Source of the DNA: Craterostigma plantagineum
Taxonomy: Eukaryota; Streptophyta; Magnoliopsida; Lamiales; Linderniaceae
Assembly: GCA_027422505.1 (NCBI GenBank)
Contig: JAPQWV010000661.1
Location: 186,001 to 250,000 of the forward strand
DNA: 64,000 nt
Direction: 5' to 3'
Positions 34,060-47,486 of this stretch are shown here, piece by piece. Positions within the stretch are counted from its first letter, which is position 1; each line of letters begins with the position of its first letter. The position numbers were made by a program, and so were the translations under genes. Below the pieces are notes generated by a model. The model was not told the DNA's origin. It made no database searches and saw only the letters and a list, made by a program, of their open reading frames with translations.

Positions 34060-37000
34060 CCCTCGAAATCAGGCGGGGAGAAACAACTCAGGGTACCGAC
34101 TTCTCATATCGTCTTCCCGTTCCATGTAGCCTCTTCAGTGGCCTGATTCTGCCATAACACCTTTAGCAACAGTATTCCTTATTTCGTAATCATTTAACTT
34201 CATGCATCAAGATTTCCACCGGTCTTTCTTCATATCTTAGGTCTGGCTTGAGTTGTTGGTGAAGATTCTCATAATTTAGCACGTGGTAGAATCCGCGACG
34301 TACTTTCATAGCGCAGATAGGTGGAAGACGTCATGTACTTGGGCTAACGAGTTTGGTAACCATAGTTGATAGGCTACCTCGCCAACCTTTCTAATGATCC
34401 GGAATGGTCCTATGTTTCTAGGGCTTAACTTTCCCTTCTTTCCGAACCGTTTTACGCCTTTCATTGGTGACACCTTCACAAACACCAAATCATCTTCTTC
34501 GAATTCCAATGGTCGACGTCTTCGGTCTACATAACTTTTCTGCCTGCTTTGGGCCATTTTCATCCTCTCTCGTATTTGAGCAATGGCTTCCGTCATTTCT
34601 TGCACCATGTCAGGGCCTAATATTGCTCATTCTCCAACTTCATCCCAATGGATGGGGACCTACATTTGCGTCCATATAGGGCCTCGTACGGTGCCACTCC
34701 AATAGTCGCATGGTAACTATTGTTGTACGAGAACTCAATTAATGGAAGGTATCGGCTCCAATTTCCTTTTAAGTCAAGGACGAACACTCTCAGCATATCC
34801 TCCAACGTCTAAATGATCCATTCAGACTGCCCCTGTTTGGGGATGGTAGGCCGTGCTGAAAGATAGCTTGGTTCATGTGGCTTTCTTTAGGCTCATCCAG
34901 AACTTAGATAAAAATCTAGAGTCTTGGTCGGAAACGATCGAGAGTGGAACTCCGTGAAGTTGGACTATCTCTTGGATGTATAAATCTGCATCCCGTTCCA
35001 AAGAATCTGCATCCCGTTCCAAAGAGAATGTCAAATTGATCGGCAGAAAGTGGGCGGACTTGGTCAATCAATCCACGATGACCCATATTGCGTCGTGGCC
35101 TTTCACAGTTTTCAGCAGACTAATGACGAAGTCCATCGTGATATGGTCCCACTTCCATTTGGGTACTGGCAGGGATTGTAACGTCCCCGTCGGTCGTTGG
35201 TGCTCGGCCTTTACTCGTTGGCACGTCAAGTACTGACTCATGAAAGTGACGATTTCTCGCTTCATTCATGGCAACCAATAATTATTCTTCAGATCTCTGT
35301 ACATCATCATAGCTCGTGAATGCACCGATTATGTCATGGCGTGTGCTTCCGTCATTATAGCTCGTCGGAGCTCCGCGTCATTGGGGATATAGAACCGATC
35401 GTTATAATATAGGCTTCAATCGTCTCGTATTTGGAAGTCTCGTGGCTTCTCTTCCGTTCGCATTTCCTTGAGCTTCACATAAAATTCATCGTTTTCCCAA
35501 GCCCTCGGGATTTGTTCTATTATAGTAGGTCGGAGAGTTAGGGTCGCTAGTTTTGCTTCGACTTCACCCAACAGTACTATTTCCACTTCGAGCCATTGTA
35601 GCTCCATGCTTACCGCTTTGCGACTTAACGCATGAGCCACCACGTTTACCTTTCCTGGGTGGTAGTTGATCACGCAATCATAATCTCGAACGGAGCTACC
35701 CATCGACTGACCTCGGAGAAGGAAATGCCAAAAGTTTATATAAATCTTGACCAGTTTGAGCCACCGTCGTCGCATATTCAGCTCCTTCTGAGTGAAGAAG
35801 TACTTCAGACTCTTGTGGTCCATGTAGATTTCACACCTCTCACCATATAAATAATGCCTCCAGATCTTCAAGACAAAAACTACGGCCGCGAGTTCTAAAT
35901 CATGTGTTGGGTAATTTTTCTCGTACTATTTGAGTTGTCGTGATGCGTATGCAATCACGTTTCCATTTTGCATCAGAACACAACCTAAGCCATTTTTTGA
36001 TGCATCACTATATACGGAGAACCCTCCAGTCTCCGTGGGTAACTTTAATACTGGAGTTGTGGTAAGTCGTCATTTCAACTCCTGAAAGCACTGCTCGTAG
36101 GCGTCGTCCTAATGGAATGGGGCATTTTTCTTGGTCAGCTTCATCAAGGTGGATGCAATTTTCGAGAAACCCTTTATAAAGGTTCTATAGTAACCCACCA
36201 ATACTAGAAAACTTTGCACTTTAGTTACGTTCGTGGTTGGGGCCAGTTGTTGATGATCTCGATCTTGCTTGGGTCAACGGATATTCCAGCTCCGGAGATA
36301 ACGTGTCCAAGGAACGTGTGTTCTAACCACAACTCACACTTTTCAAACTTTGTGTATAACTGCTTTTCTCGTAGCGTCTCGAGGACGGTTTTTAGGTGTT
36401 GCTCGTGTTCCTCTTTCGTCTTTGAATAGACCAAAATGTCATCAATAAAGACAACGACAAACTTATATAAGAACGTCTTAAACACGCAGTTCATTAGATC
36501 CATGAAAGCCGATGGCGTGTTAGTCAGCCCGATGGGCATGACTAGGAACTCATAATGTCCATAAGGTGTACTAAAAGCAGTTTTTTGGACATCTTCTTCC
36601 CGGATCTTCAGTTGATGGTACCCCGACCTTTAAGTCTATTTTCGAGAACACTGTTGTGCTTGCAGTTGGTCGGAACAGATCGTCAATTCGAGGAAGGGGT
36701 ACTTGTTCGTGATTGTGATTTTATTCAGTTCTCTAGTCGCAAGGACCCATCCTTCGTATTGACGAATAGAACAGGCGCTCCCTAGGGTGAGAAGCTCGGC
36801 TGAATGAACCCCTTTTCTTGTAATTCATCCAGCTGCTCCTTCAGTTCCTGGAGCTAATCGATACGGAGCTTTTGAAATGGGTGCGGCTCCGGGTATGAAC
36901 TCTCGTACTACTGGGACTTCAACTTTGGACATGAACGTTCTTCTAAAGCCATCGCGAAGACCAGGTATGCTTCGCATCCTACCTTGATTGGCGTCGTGCA

Positions 37001-38420
37001 TTTATTGTAGTGATCTTGGGGGTATTGCTTTTCTTGCAAGCTCCCCTGAAGGAAAATGGTTCGCCTTCTTTTAAGTTGAAGGTAACTACTACCTTACGCT
37101 TGTAGTCGATGACTGCTCGATGACTGCTCCGTTGTTCAGGTCAACGGGGAGGGTCCTACTATCAACTAGTAATGGGCTGTTTCTTAAGATCTGGTTGGTT
37201 CGCACCGGAGCCCTATGCAGAATAGTAACACTATACTCGCAACTAGATTGGCTTGGAGTGACTCCAAATCTCGCTACGTAGGTATTGGATGCAAAAGAGT
37301 CTGTGGCTCCTGAGTCCACTTGAATGCGTGCCGGTACCGTCTGTGGTCTTTCCCCCGACTTGACTTCCTGATGCCCCTTTCGGGCACTGCCTCACAAAGT
37401 GTTCGGGCTTCCCGTATTTGAAACAGTTGTCGGTCCGTGCATAACAGTTGCCGCAGTGTGGTTTCCCGCACTTCGGGCAATTTGGAATTGGTGCTGGAAA
37501 TGCTCCATGATTCGGGTTCAATGGTCGATTCGGTGGTCCTTGTGGGTGGTGTGGAGGCCTGTTTTGAAAATTCTGTTTTACTCCCTTGGCAACAAACTGT
37601 AGCTTCTGGTTGCCTCCGCTCCACTGTGGTCCTTGCGCCAATTTTTGCTTCGCTTCCGGTGCTCGCACGATTCTAGCCTCGGCTTGTTCCGCTACAAATG
37701 CCCGTTCTGTCACCTGCGCGTACGTGGCTCCCTGAAATTCAGCCATACTCACATCCCGGTAAAGCTCCGATTTCAGGCACCAAGGAAACGCTCAATCTTC
37801 AGGGCATCCGTGCTAACCATATGGGTCGCGAACCTCGATAATTGCTCGAGCTTCCTGATGTACTCTACTACAGTCGTCATACCCTGCCTGGGATTAATGA
37901 ATTTGCTTATTCGCTGGGCTCGGACTGGGGCAATATAGTACTCGCCGCTGAACAGCTCCTTAAACCTATCCCGCTTATGGTGGCGGGGTTCTCGATCACC
38001 AAGATGGTGTCCCACCAATGCGCCGCGCTGCCCCTCGGTAGGAAGGCAGCGTATAGAACTTTCTTAGCCTCTGGAACTCAACTGTAGTGGAACATACTTT
38101 CGATCGTCCTTAGCCAGTCCTCCGCCGACGTCGGCTCAGTGGCGTCCTCAAATATCGGCGGGTTCAATCTACCGAACCTTTCTCTTACTAGCTCCGCCCT
38201 TTCGGCCTGGGAAGGTCCGTCATTCCTCGGCCCTTCAGCATCACGCTACTGAATTAATTGTTGAATCTAAGCCAATTGCTAACGAACCAAATCTGTAAGC
38301 TGTAAGATAGTCGCATCTCGATTATCAGTAGGGCTGCATTTTCCCTGTCCTGATCAACACCCCCACTGGTTTCACCTCTAGTTCTAACCACCCTTTCGCC
38401 CTACCCTGACAGTCCCTAAG
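34060..38420 (-). pseudogene. gypsy C gag-pol
   Basis: Recognisable on the minus strand: Gag core 38160-37780; knuckles at about 37480-37400; protease D-S-G-A-T near 37315; RT with F-I-D-D near 36450; RNase H segments 36020-35620 including the T/M-D-H-K-S-L block at about 35820; the integrase zinc end and core 35265-34620; the G-P-F-R-I-I-R block near 34400; then a decayed tail towards the PPT. Many frameshifts and stops throughout. In the second knuckle the second Cys reads Tyr (C-F-K-Y) and the Gly before His reads Glu, so zinc binding is lost. Confidence 0.87.
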
Positions 38421-38536
38421 GCCAATAAATTATACTAGACACAGGAAATTCACGTATACGTAACACTTACTAGCAAGGTCGCTTCCACGCTTTTGAAGGG
38501 TGTGTACACGGATAGTCTGCAGAACCTGTGACCGAA

Positions 38537-38548
38537 GCTCTGATACCA
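38537..38548 (-). promoter_or_regulatory. Primer-binding site, gypsy C
   Basis: The minus strand reads TGGTATCAGAGC, identical to gypsy 1 and 2, three bases from the LTR edge. Confidence 0.92.
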
Positions 38549-38551
38549 ACC

Positions 38552-39907
38552 TGTAATGCCCCGCCATCCACTAACCTATTCTAACGTTATCCTACGTGCC
38601 TAACAAAGTTGAAGTTGGAAGACATGCGAAAATGCGTAATAGCTTTTTCCATTTATATAATGGAGAGCGTACTTTACATATCAAAAGGCATCGTCCAATT
38701 CTAAATACATGGGGAGTGTGTCTACGTGCAACAAAAGTAAACTAGGTCGTCCGGCCACACATGTCGTCATCCATGTACACTCCACCTTCAAAAGTCGCTG
38801 GAAACTTCGAAAGATGCCTTGCCATCAAACGATCACGTACCGTGGTCGTGTGAACCTACAACCCATAATGTAAGGGGTGAGTCACATGGCTCAGTAAGCG
38901 GAAATTATGCATGAGTGAACATGCCAACCTCCCGGAAAGGCATCCGCGCCAATGCATCTTAACTCTCGTTGATTAGACTAAGTCTCATATCTCTCAGGGC
39001 CTTCGGCTAGCTTTCCGTGCACCGTAAAAAGAGCTCTATCGTAATTACAAGACAGGGACCTACGCTGGGTAGCCAACGCTAGGTTTCCCTAGGTCGCACC
39101 CTCCCAGGTTGTCCCCTCTGCAATGCGGTAGCCTACGCTAGGATTCCCCCTAGATCGTCCCTTCCAGGTCTCTCCTTACCGCCAATATCGACGCAACACC
39201 GTCAGGGCATTAACCCAATTATCAATCGTACCATCGGCAACGCATCAACGCTGTCGTAAAACTAATGACGCATCGACGCCATCACGTTGCCATAGAAGCC
39301 ACCCTAGACTCAACTATGAGTCGACAACAAATGCCCACATTGGCAAGTATGGATCGCTTTCAAGCGATATATATTATGCATACCCAACTCGCACAACCCC
39401 ACATATGATCGTGCATGCATCGTGAATATGCAACATGAATTGGTGCTAGGTACACTTACCATGCGAACGTATATCAATTAATTCACATAATAGGCAAACA
39501 TCAAGGCACATAAATCACATAAATTGGTCAAGTACAACATGTTATATGTTGTAGTTGAATTTTCACTTACCTGTCATCTGAGTTAAGCTAATTTTACTGC
39601 TTCGGGAATTCCTTATTGTTCGAACCTTAAACAAAGATATTATAGTATCAGTATAATATCTAACTTAGATGACGAAGCTAGAATAAACTAGTTCAACTAT
39701 GCTATTTCGTTCGAAAGTACCTCATGTTCCATATAGTATTTTTGACTATAAGTTGTTCGATTGATGGTCTTAATTAAGTCAACATTAGACTTTTACCTAA
39801 TATAATTTCGACCAAAAGTTTGTTAAATCTTTCGCCAGAGTTAGGTCAATAATGATTCATAAAAGCTCTCGACGAAAATAGAATCTCTCGATTCATGGTA
39901 TAGAGTT
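38552..39907 (-). repeat. 5' LTR of gypsy C, truncated
   Basis: Starts tgtaatgccccgcc next to the PBS. It contains the accgc/gtaggtt repeats of a 60-70 bp degenerate unit (tagcc-aacgctagg at about 39070 and 39130). The outer terminus is missing where the copia LTR begins at 39908. Confidence 0.75.
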
Positions 39908-40250
39908 TGTTAGGTCCTGATTTATCAACTCTATGATCCTAGACTCGAATTCCTAAGTTTGCGATTAGAATTTTTCAACTTTATCTCACGATCGAAACTT
40001 ACTAATGTGCTCGAGAGAGAATTTCGCTTAGAGTGAGAAGATTTCTTGTGTTTCTTTCACTAGAAATCGAATTGCAAGCCTTTCGGATCAATTTCTCAAA
40101 TCTTCTCATTAAGCACAATGTTTGTACATTTATTTATACCAAACATACTTGGTATAAATAACAAACTAAAACTAAGGAGAACTACAATAAAAGCCCCTAA
40201 TTACAAGGACAGCTATATAAATCAAAGCACAACTAATATGGTATTCTACA
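39908..40250 (-). repeat. 3' LTR of copia D (343 bp)
   Basis: On the minus strand begins TGTAGAATACC and ends CCTAACA, with a PPT on its inner side. Closest relative in the window is the LTR at 9044-9393. A TATA box TATAAATA is present on the minus strand at about 40132-40139. Confidence 0.92.
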
Positions 40251-43200
40251 TTCTCCCCCTTTGTGCTTGATTTCTCTTTCGCATTGTCTGTCCTCGTCGG
40301 GCATAATATGACCTGTGCAAGCCCAGCGGATGCTCGAAGTTGCTGAGCATATTCATCAGCTCCAGTCGCTCCTCGATATCATCAAGCAATTCCATCATGA
40401 GCGGCTGTTCTTTCACGAACCTGTGAATCCTCAGCATCGTCTCTCTGTTGATCTCTTCCAACCTTTTTTCTATGTTCTGCCTGATGACCTTGAGCGTCCC
40501 ATCACAAAACTTATGTACCTCACCCTTCAATATCAACCTAGTCTTCTTAGCAATCGGATTGTGATAAGTGATGCCTAAAACTGAGCTGATGTGCACGTGA
40601 TTGTTGGGAAGCACTTCGATCTCAGGTCCTTTGTTGAGCGTAGAGGTCATGTTGACCTTCTTTATATTGCTCACCAGTGCCATCTAAAGGTCGTGTGCGG
40701 CGAAGTACTTGACTCAGCGCATCATGAACCGATAGAGTCCCTCGAGTCCTTCTTTCTTGATGAAGCCTTGAGGACCCTTGTATTTCTCCACATACAGCTG
40801 GTAGAGGTTGTACACCTCTTCGACAGGGAGGTACGGTAGGTTACTCTCGCTTAATTCTTCTTGAGTTCTGTCTACTCGCTCGATGGCGTAGTTGGTATTA
40901 GAAGACCTCCTTTAGCACAGAAGATGCTGAGTAGCTGCATATAGGAGATAGACTCCTAAAATGGCTCTTTGCTTGTGCTTTAGTCATCCCCAGTCTCACA
41001 TCCGGTCCAAGGTGGGTTAGCATCCAGAGATACGTCATTCTCTCTTGGTGATCCCAGTGAGAGATCCCTCTGTGCTCGAACTCATTCGGCTTGTTGACTT
41101 TGTCCAGTGACCTCGAAATGTATTCTCGAACTTCTTCAAGGAAGGGAATTTCGATTCTGATGTTTTCCCATGGCGTGTCGATCCGAACGGTCCCTGGCAT
41201 TTGTCTTGTGGGGGAAATCTCTCGTTGCGCAATCAACTCTAGAAGCCTTGGGAGCTCTTGTTCATGATCTTCACCTTCCTAAAGTTATTCATCTTCTATC
41301 AGCACAAGGTCCACTGAAGCTTGCTGTAAGAACTGTCGAACGTCCTTAAGCCGTTGTCTCTGATTCTCGTTGGGCATGGAATGGGTCATCAACTATCCTT
41401 CGAAGATGTACTTATCCGGGAACTCACGAGGGTTGACACCATGTCCTGACGGTCCCGATTGGTTTGGAGCGACTGAGGGAGTAGCTTGAGTCTGCGCCAG
41501 GGCCACGAGCATGGCGGCACTTGCTTTTTCTTCCGGAAGCAATGGGCTTGTGAGAGTCGTTGGTGTGGGCAGAGCGTCCTTAGGGTAAAGGACGGTGGGT
41601 TGATTTGGGTTGTATGGGTGGTGCGGTGCGTGGTGATAGTTGTTTGGGTAGTGGGTGGCGAGCTTTCAGCGGCTCCAACGCTTGTCTGCATCGCGCCCGA
41701 GCTTCGTCCTTGACTTCTAGTCATGATCCTAGGGCTCTTCACCCCCTCATGACGACCTGATCATCTGGGTCATCATGTCGACATTTGGAGCGAGAGTCTT
41801 GACCTCAGCATGATTCGGTGGGATCAGGACGATCCACGAGGCATCGGAAGAGATCTACTTCTCCGGGCGTTCATGTGGTAAGCTCAAGTATACGAGCGAC
41901 TAAAATAGAGTGGAGGTCGCTGATGGGTATGGTAGCTGGGTTTATGAGGTTGTGTGTGAGGATAGGTGTGGCGATGGGGAAGGGTTGTGTGGGTTGAGTG
42001 GGTGTGAGGATAAGTTGTGATGAAGATGGCTCTGAGACGGGTGCTTTCCCTCAATCTTGGCGGGACGTCTTGATGGCATTTCGCACGCTCTCCATGATTT
42101 TGTCTTCGAAAGATCTCAATGCTTCGGAGAGAGCGGCCTGTAGACGATCTTCAGTCACAAATGGGACGTACGCCTGCGTCGTTGATGGACCAGGTCCTCA
42201 TGTTGGCTCGTAGTCAACGGCTCCTCATGTTGGCTCGTAGTCACTTGAGGTTGTGACTGTCCAAGACTTCTATCCAATCCCAAATTCGAATCTTGAAGAT
42301 TCTCATCTATGGATGTTGCGGCAGGCTCTGTTTGAACCTGCGAGCCAGACACAGGAATGTCGTGTTGTGGCTCAAGATTGAGCGATGAATGGTCCTCAGC
42401 ACTAGGAGGGTTGAGCGACACTGTGTCTGTTGTGGTGGTGACGGAGGTGAAGAGGGACTCAAGTTGGATACTCAATCGCCTTGGAGTCTGTCTTATGAGT
42501 CGGATCTCCTCATCGGACTCGGTGTCCGATGGGGTAGTCCTGTGAGGGGAAGGTTCATGTGCATCATCCTCTTTGGCCTGTTCCGTTACCTGAGACTCGT
42601 TGGGCTGATTCGTGGAGATCAGAGCCTCAGTTTCTGGCATTGTAGCTAGTGGAGGTGAGCTGTGCCAAGTTTCCCTTCGGACTATGCTTTCTGTAGTAGG
42701 ATCTCCTCAATGGATCCTTGAAACACGCCGACAGTAATAGGCATTTCAGCTCCTAGAGGTTGTTGAGGAGTCTCTAGTTCCAACTCTTCTGCCACAGCGT
42801 CAATTAACGTGGCATCGTCATCAGGCATTTGCATTTCCTGAGTTGGACACTCCTGTTCTAACTCCTGGGCCAGTTGGTCTATCAGCTCGGCCTCAGGGCT
42901 AGGTGGTTGCTGTTGTCGGGGATGGCTCACATAGAAGTCTGTCGGGGGCCCTCTAATCATCTGTTCGGTAAGACGATTGTCCTGGCAGAATCTTTGGTAT
43001 TCGGCTCCTGAGGGGTCGACGAGCCGCAGCAACTCGAACGGAATGGCCATGGACGGCTGGTCCAAATCCGTTAGCTTCCGATGGTGGAAGAACTTGAGCC
43101 AAGGTGGTTGATAATTCCCTCCAGGAGGTAGAGGAGGGATGTTGTGCTCGTACAATTCTTTGAGAGTTTCTTTGAGAGTTATTCTCCTTCTGTCTGATCT

Positions 43201-43800
43201 GCTCTGCTAGATCATTCCAGATCAGTTGAGCGAAATCGTAATTCCGCGAGAAGGCGATTCCGTGGAAGATATGGAGAATGTTGTCGTTGCCTTTATCGAA
43301 TCCAGCGCGCTTTGGCGATACACACTTGTTGATGATGCCAAAAAGTGTCTTCCAAGGGTGTGGGATGCCGTTGCTCTGAACTGGAGCAAGCTTGGTGAGC
43401 GGCGGACGGTATCCCATGTGAAGAAAGTCGTGCACTAGCTCCGCAACAGTAGGAAGGGGGTCGTAATTGTGGCTGAAGGGGAGGTCGAGAACAAGCCCGA
43501 AGTCATTCTTGTTCATGCTTATGTGCCTCGTCCCTACCACCGTCGTGAAACTGTATGCCCCTTCAATGACGTGGCTCTTGATCACTGTTGAAGGTAGACC
43601 ATCGGCACAAGGCCGTCACTGTAAGAGCGTGCCATAGGGGATGGCCTTGTAGAATGGACACAATAATGTCGTCCGTACATCGGATGGTAGTCAGGTCGAA
43701 TTGAAAATTTGTGTCGGCATCATTGAGATACAAGGTTTTCTCATAGATGTGGTTGTAGGCTAGATAATGATCCATCTGAAATTCAATTGAGAAAAGCAAA
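40246..43800 (-). pseudogene. Sirevirus-type additional (env-like) ORF, copy 2
   Basis: About 1,100 codons recognisable in changing frames. The N-terminal block 43775-43600 holds H-P-L-W-H-A-L-T. The domain at 43585-43150 is nearly collinear with copy 1 (V-H-D-F-L-H-M-G-Y and W-K-T-L-F-G-I-I-N-K-C). An acidic Pro/Glu/Thr-rich linker spans 43155-42155, a decayed middle 42150-41300, the P-W-E-N block about 41170-41150, and the C-terminal part 40683-40246 is open for 145 codons. The last codons read through the PPT, and the TAG lies two bases inside the LTR. Breaks: frameshifts near 43600, 43170 and 42670, and many stops in the middle. Position between pol and 3' LTR fits the Sirevirus additional ORF. 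Function is not established. Confidence 0.75.
40251..40263 (-). promoter_or_regulatory. Polypurine tract, copia D
   Basis: The minus strand reads CAAAGGGGGAGAA against the LTR. It is also translated as the last residues of the additional ORF. Confidence 0.9.
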
Positions 43801-46187
43801 TCATTAGTTCAAGAATTTTATTTGAATCGAAATTAACTTGAAGAATTTATGAATCGGCACATAGGTATACGGAAGTGAATGTATAAGATATAATAGCATT
43901 TTGACTCAGGCATATAAGAGTTCATGTAAATTTAGTCGAAAATATTCTTAAGTGTTTAATACCACTGTTCATTCCGTGAAGCTTTTCGCACGCAAAATTG
44001 AAATTTCGATTGTGTTCCAAGTGCTGATTTCTAATTTCAAGTCTCCGTTCTATTTTTCGATCAAAAATTTTATTCGTTAAGGTTCGCTACAGTGGAAGAG
44101 ACTTAGAGAAACTTTTCTAAGTGTTTGAACTTAAAACGTTGTACTGTAGGCGAGAAATATTACGGTCGAGAAAAAATTTTCGTGTAAATTTACGGTCGAG
44201 AACATTGATTTCCGTGTAAATTTACGATCGAGAATTTTTTGCCCGTTAACAAAATTTTCGTCGTGAAAGTTATCGAGCGAGAAAGTATTTCGATTTTAAA
44301 ATAGATTTTCGCTGTGAAATTTTACGATCGAGAAAATTGACATCGAGAAAATAGAATTTTTCTTTTTGGAAAAAACTAGGTCACTCGTCGAGAAAATTTT
44401 CAATCGATCAAATCTATCGCTACGTGTTTTCACGATCGAGAAACTAATTTATCGCCACTAAAATTTAACGACCAAGAACAACATTGAAATCGAAATTACT
44501 GTTTTCGATGGTAAGATTTTCGTTCGAAACTTAAATGCATCTATATCTATTTCACTCGGTAATCTTTCGCTCGCATAAAATCAAAATTAGATTTCTCGAT
44601 TGTAAGTATTTTTATCTACGTAATTTGTCTGTTGACTAAGTCACAGTTTTAGCGATTGAATATCTTTTACGAGGTGAACAGCGACTCAATCAAATTAGAA
44701 TTCAATTAATCAGTGTTTGCGATCGAGAAAGTTCTTCGACGCCATTAAATGTCGAGAAAGTTCTTCGACGCCATTAAAGCTCTAAAAATGCAGATAATCG
44801 AAACAATATAGTCTAAGGTGATCAGAAAACCACGAAACTATCTTAAGTACAGATTTTAACCCAGACTATACGCATAAAATGGTCTTCAACACTGTAAAAT
44901 AGCATTCGAGTTTTAAAATTTTGAACAGACGAGAATCTAACACAGAATCATGCAAAAAATGACAAAATGCAGTTGCTAACGGAGTTTGAAGACACGAAAT
45001 CGCCTAAAGGATGTCGAATCTACCTTAAAAAGACGAAAATCTGTGAAAGATTAAGGATTTTGAAAGATTTTGATTTCGTCTTTTTGACGGGGATTTTGCG
45101 CGAGAGAAAAATTTTTCGACTGTTGAATTTTGCGAGTAAGGCTTTATGCGTGTATTTAGGGATTTTCGACTGCAAAAGTTACTATTTCTAATTGGGATGA
45201 TTGGACGTTTTTATGTTCGCAAATGATACAGGCCCAATTTTGAGTTTTTCACTCGAGAAACTCACAGCGAAAATTGTCATTGGGTCCCTATTCGATTTCG
45301 CTCGACAAATTTGGAGCGAAAATTAACATTTGGTCTCAAATCAATCTTCGCTCCAGAAACTGCGATTGAAAATTACTAATTTCGCCAAATTTGCCATAGT
45401 AACTTTTTCAATGATTTCAGATTGACCCTTAGTTCAAGTAAGGACTACATAATTGCTCCCCTATGTATGAAAATAACTGCAATTAACTCCCTGTAATTCA
45501 GGTTGATGACATTTGGCTCCATCTTCAATTTTGTAAATCTGCAACATTTAGAGCAAAAGATGTCGAGAATTTTTAGAGTTAATTTTTGGAAGCAATTTTC
45601 TATTTAGGCTCACCCTGAAACATTTTCAAGATAAGTTGGTTAAATTCAAATTCATAAAACACGTTAACAATCAAAAAATTTAACCATCCAAAATTTGAAC
45701 CAATGTCTTGCACTCCAAGTCGAGATTAATTCGTGAAGTCTTCCTTCCTCATTGATTCTCCAACACTTAGAGAAAGATCATCAAAATAGTTTGGAGCTTT
45801 ATGCATAAATCAATTGAATTATCACACACGTGGATAGATCAACCTAAGTAACAATTACAACACGCGATTTATCAAAATTGGCTCAGATATATGGTCCCCT
45901 ACATGTAACTATACTATCTCGCGAGGGTATGAGCATAACACAAATATTCACATTTTCAACAATTCAGCTCAAATGCAAAGTAAAATTGCATATCAGAATG
46001 TGTGAAATACACAGGATATCGCTTTTAAACAATTCCGCATAGATGCAAATTAAGATTGCACATTAACATTTGCGAAAAAATATTTTCGTATATATAATTT
46101 TTATTTATTAAATTATGTTATATATTTTTTTTCATTCTATACTAACTTTATTCATAGTATGAGGTCAGATTATTTTGCTTCGGTCAT
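43801..46187. other. AT-rich spacer with CGAGAA words
   Basis: No domain found on either strand. Between about 44100 and 44800 the words ttacggtcgagaa and cgatcgagaaa recur, in places every 30-40 bp. Similar words occur in the leader at 49980-50050 and in the leader of element B. Likely pol-to-additional-ORF spacer or leader of a Sirevirus-like element. Confidence 0.5.
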
Positions 46188-47486
46188 TGTCACGCCTAAA
46201 AATTCACAAGACACTTGAAACATTTTATGCCGTCAAGTCCCGTCAGCAAACTAAAGTCCTAAGCTCAAAGTAGGATCCATTTCGACAACTCTCACTAGGT
46301 TCGCTCTAGCGCTCATTTATTTTTGACAAGGGATTTTTATATTTATATCACTCAAGTCCACACAAGTCATATTAAGTCAATATACCTGTGATTGGAGGGC
46401 TTATAATCATTTCACCGAGTGAGAGATCATCGTTGTGGAATTAAAGGGACTTTGAAGGCTTCAATTTGGTTGTGACTAAGAGGGGAAGGAAACTTTTGGG
46501 AAAGTGAGCTCTATGTTGTCGTCCATTCCTTCATCGTTCTCCATTTCTCGGCATTTTTCTCTATCGTCTTTTTCATCCTTTTATCTTTTGTAAATTTTCT
46601 GCACTTCAGCCCGCTTCTCTTACTAGGCTGAGAGATTATCTAAGACGAAGTTCTTCTCCTTGGTTCTCGTGTCGATACCGTGCTCCTTTTCTCTTAATCC
46701 CTAAAGAGGTTTCAGAGATTATCATTTGAAGAAGTTCACACTTATGGAATTTGAACCCAAGGCCGTGCTCCTCTTCTCGTTGTCTCGATATAAGACCGGA
46801 TTATCGTTGGAGAAGTTCACTTCGTGGTGCTCCTCTTTTCATTCGTTCTGACGAGTGTACGAGATTATCGATGGAGAAGTTCACAGCAAGATCCATGCCC
46901 CCTTCTTAAAGATTTTGAGATTGAGACAATCAAGAGGCAGGTTCTTTTGGTTTGTTTTTCTTTCTGCGTTGAACATTCCTCGTGTGCATTTTCCACCTTC
47001 TTTTGTCAACTTTTTCTTTTTTGTCTCGTTTTTCTCTCCCTCCTTTTTCTCGATTGAACATCCCGCCGAAAGTTTCTATAATCGTTTTGAAGGCTCAATG
47101 GGTTTTCAAATGTAGAAATGGAATTTGGAGAAGGCTAAAAAATGGATGACTAAAGGCTATGTTAAAGGATTGAAACTTATAATTTGACCGAGTGAGGGAT
47201 TTCCTAAGTGCCCTAATCATTTTCCTAACGTTCTAACGCAAGGCGAGTATGAGACCAAGAATCACTAGTTAAGACAAGTAATGATTGTGTGACTCGCTCA
47301 AGAAATCCGTTGAAAGAAACAAAAGGCTAGAAATCTCACTCATATAAAGTGGCTTTGTGTCTAGTGGAGTCTACGAAAGAACTTTAAACACAAGAATGCG
47401 ACTTAAGATTGACAAAATTAAGCAATTAATCAGTCGCATGTCAGGGAAATTGATATGTGACTAAGATCGAGCATCCTAAAAATATC
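46188..47486. repeat. Possible solo LTR in the copia D spacer
   Basis: Begins tgtcacgcctaaaaattcac, a typical LTR start. GTCAT occurs just before it (46183-46187) and again at 47487-47491. The right end reads aatatc rather than the expected ...ca, so the boundary or the identity is uncertain. It holds a T-rich stretch with small open frames but no domain. Confidence 0.3.
46632..46930. repeat. Degenerate 63-83 bp tandem repeat
   Basis: The unit gagattatc..tggagaagttcac with a following gtgctcctcttctc recurs at 46632, 46715, about 46798 and 46861, diverged from one another. Confidence 0.75.

Larger units (their letters stand above)
33769..39907 (-). mobile_element. Ty3/gypsy Tekay-like element C, degenerate
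   Basis: On the minus strand: partial 5' LTR (39907-38552), PBS, gag, protease, RT, RNase H, integrase, PPT, then the end of the 3' LTR (34034 leftwards). The 3' LTR is interrupted by the LINE and its far end is not identified. The 5' LTR is cut at 39907 by a copia LTR. Sequence differs clearly from gypsy 1 and 2, so another family of the same clade. Confidence 0.85.

Noticed and set aside
40315..40839. Plus-strand frames opposite the additional ORF
   Set aside because: They are antisense shadows of the minus-strand ORF, which shows clear homology to copies 1 and 3.
46824..47115. Hydrophobic small open frames suggesting a membrane protein
   Set aside because: T-rich low-complexity sequence within a candidate LTR next to degenerate tandem repeats; no start context or homologue.
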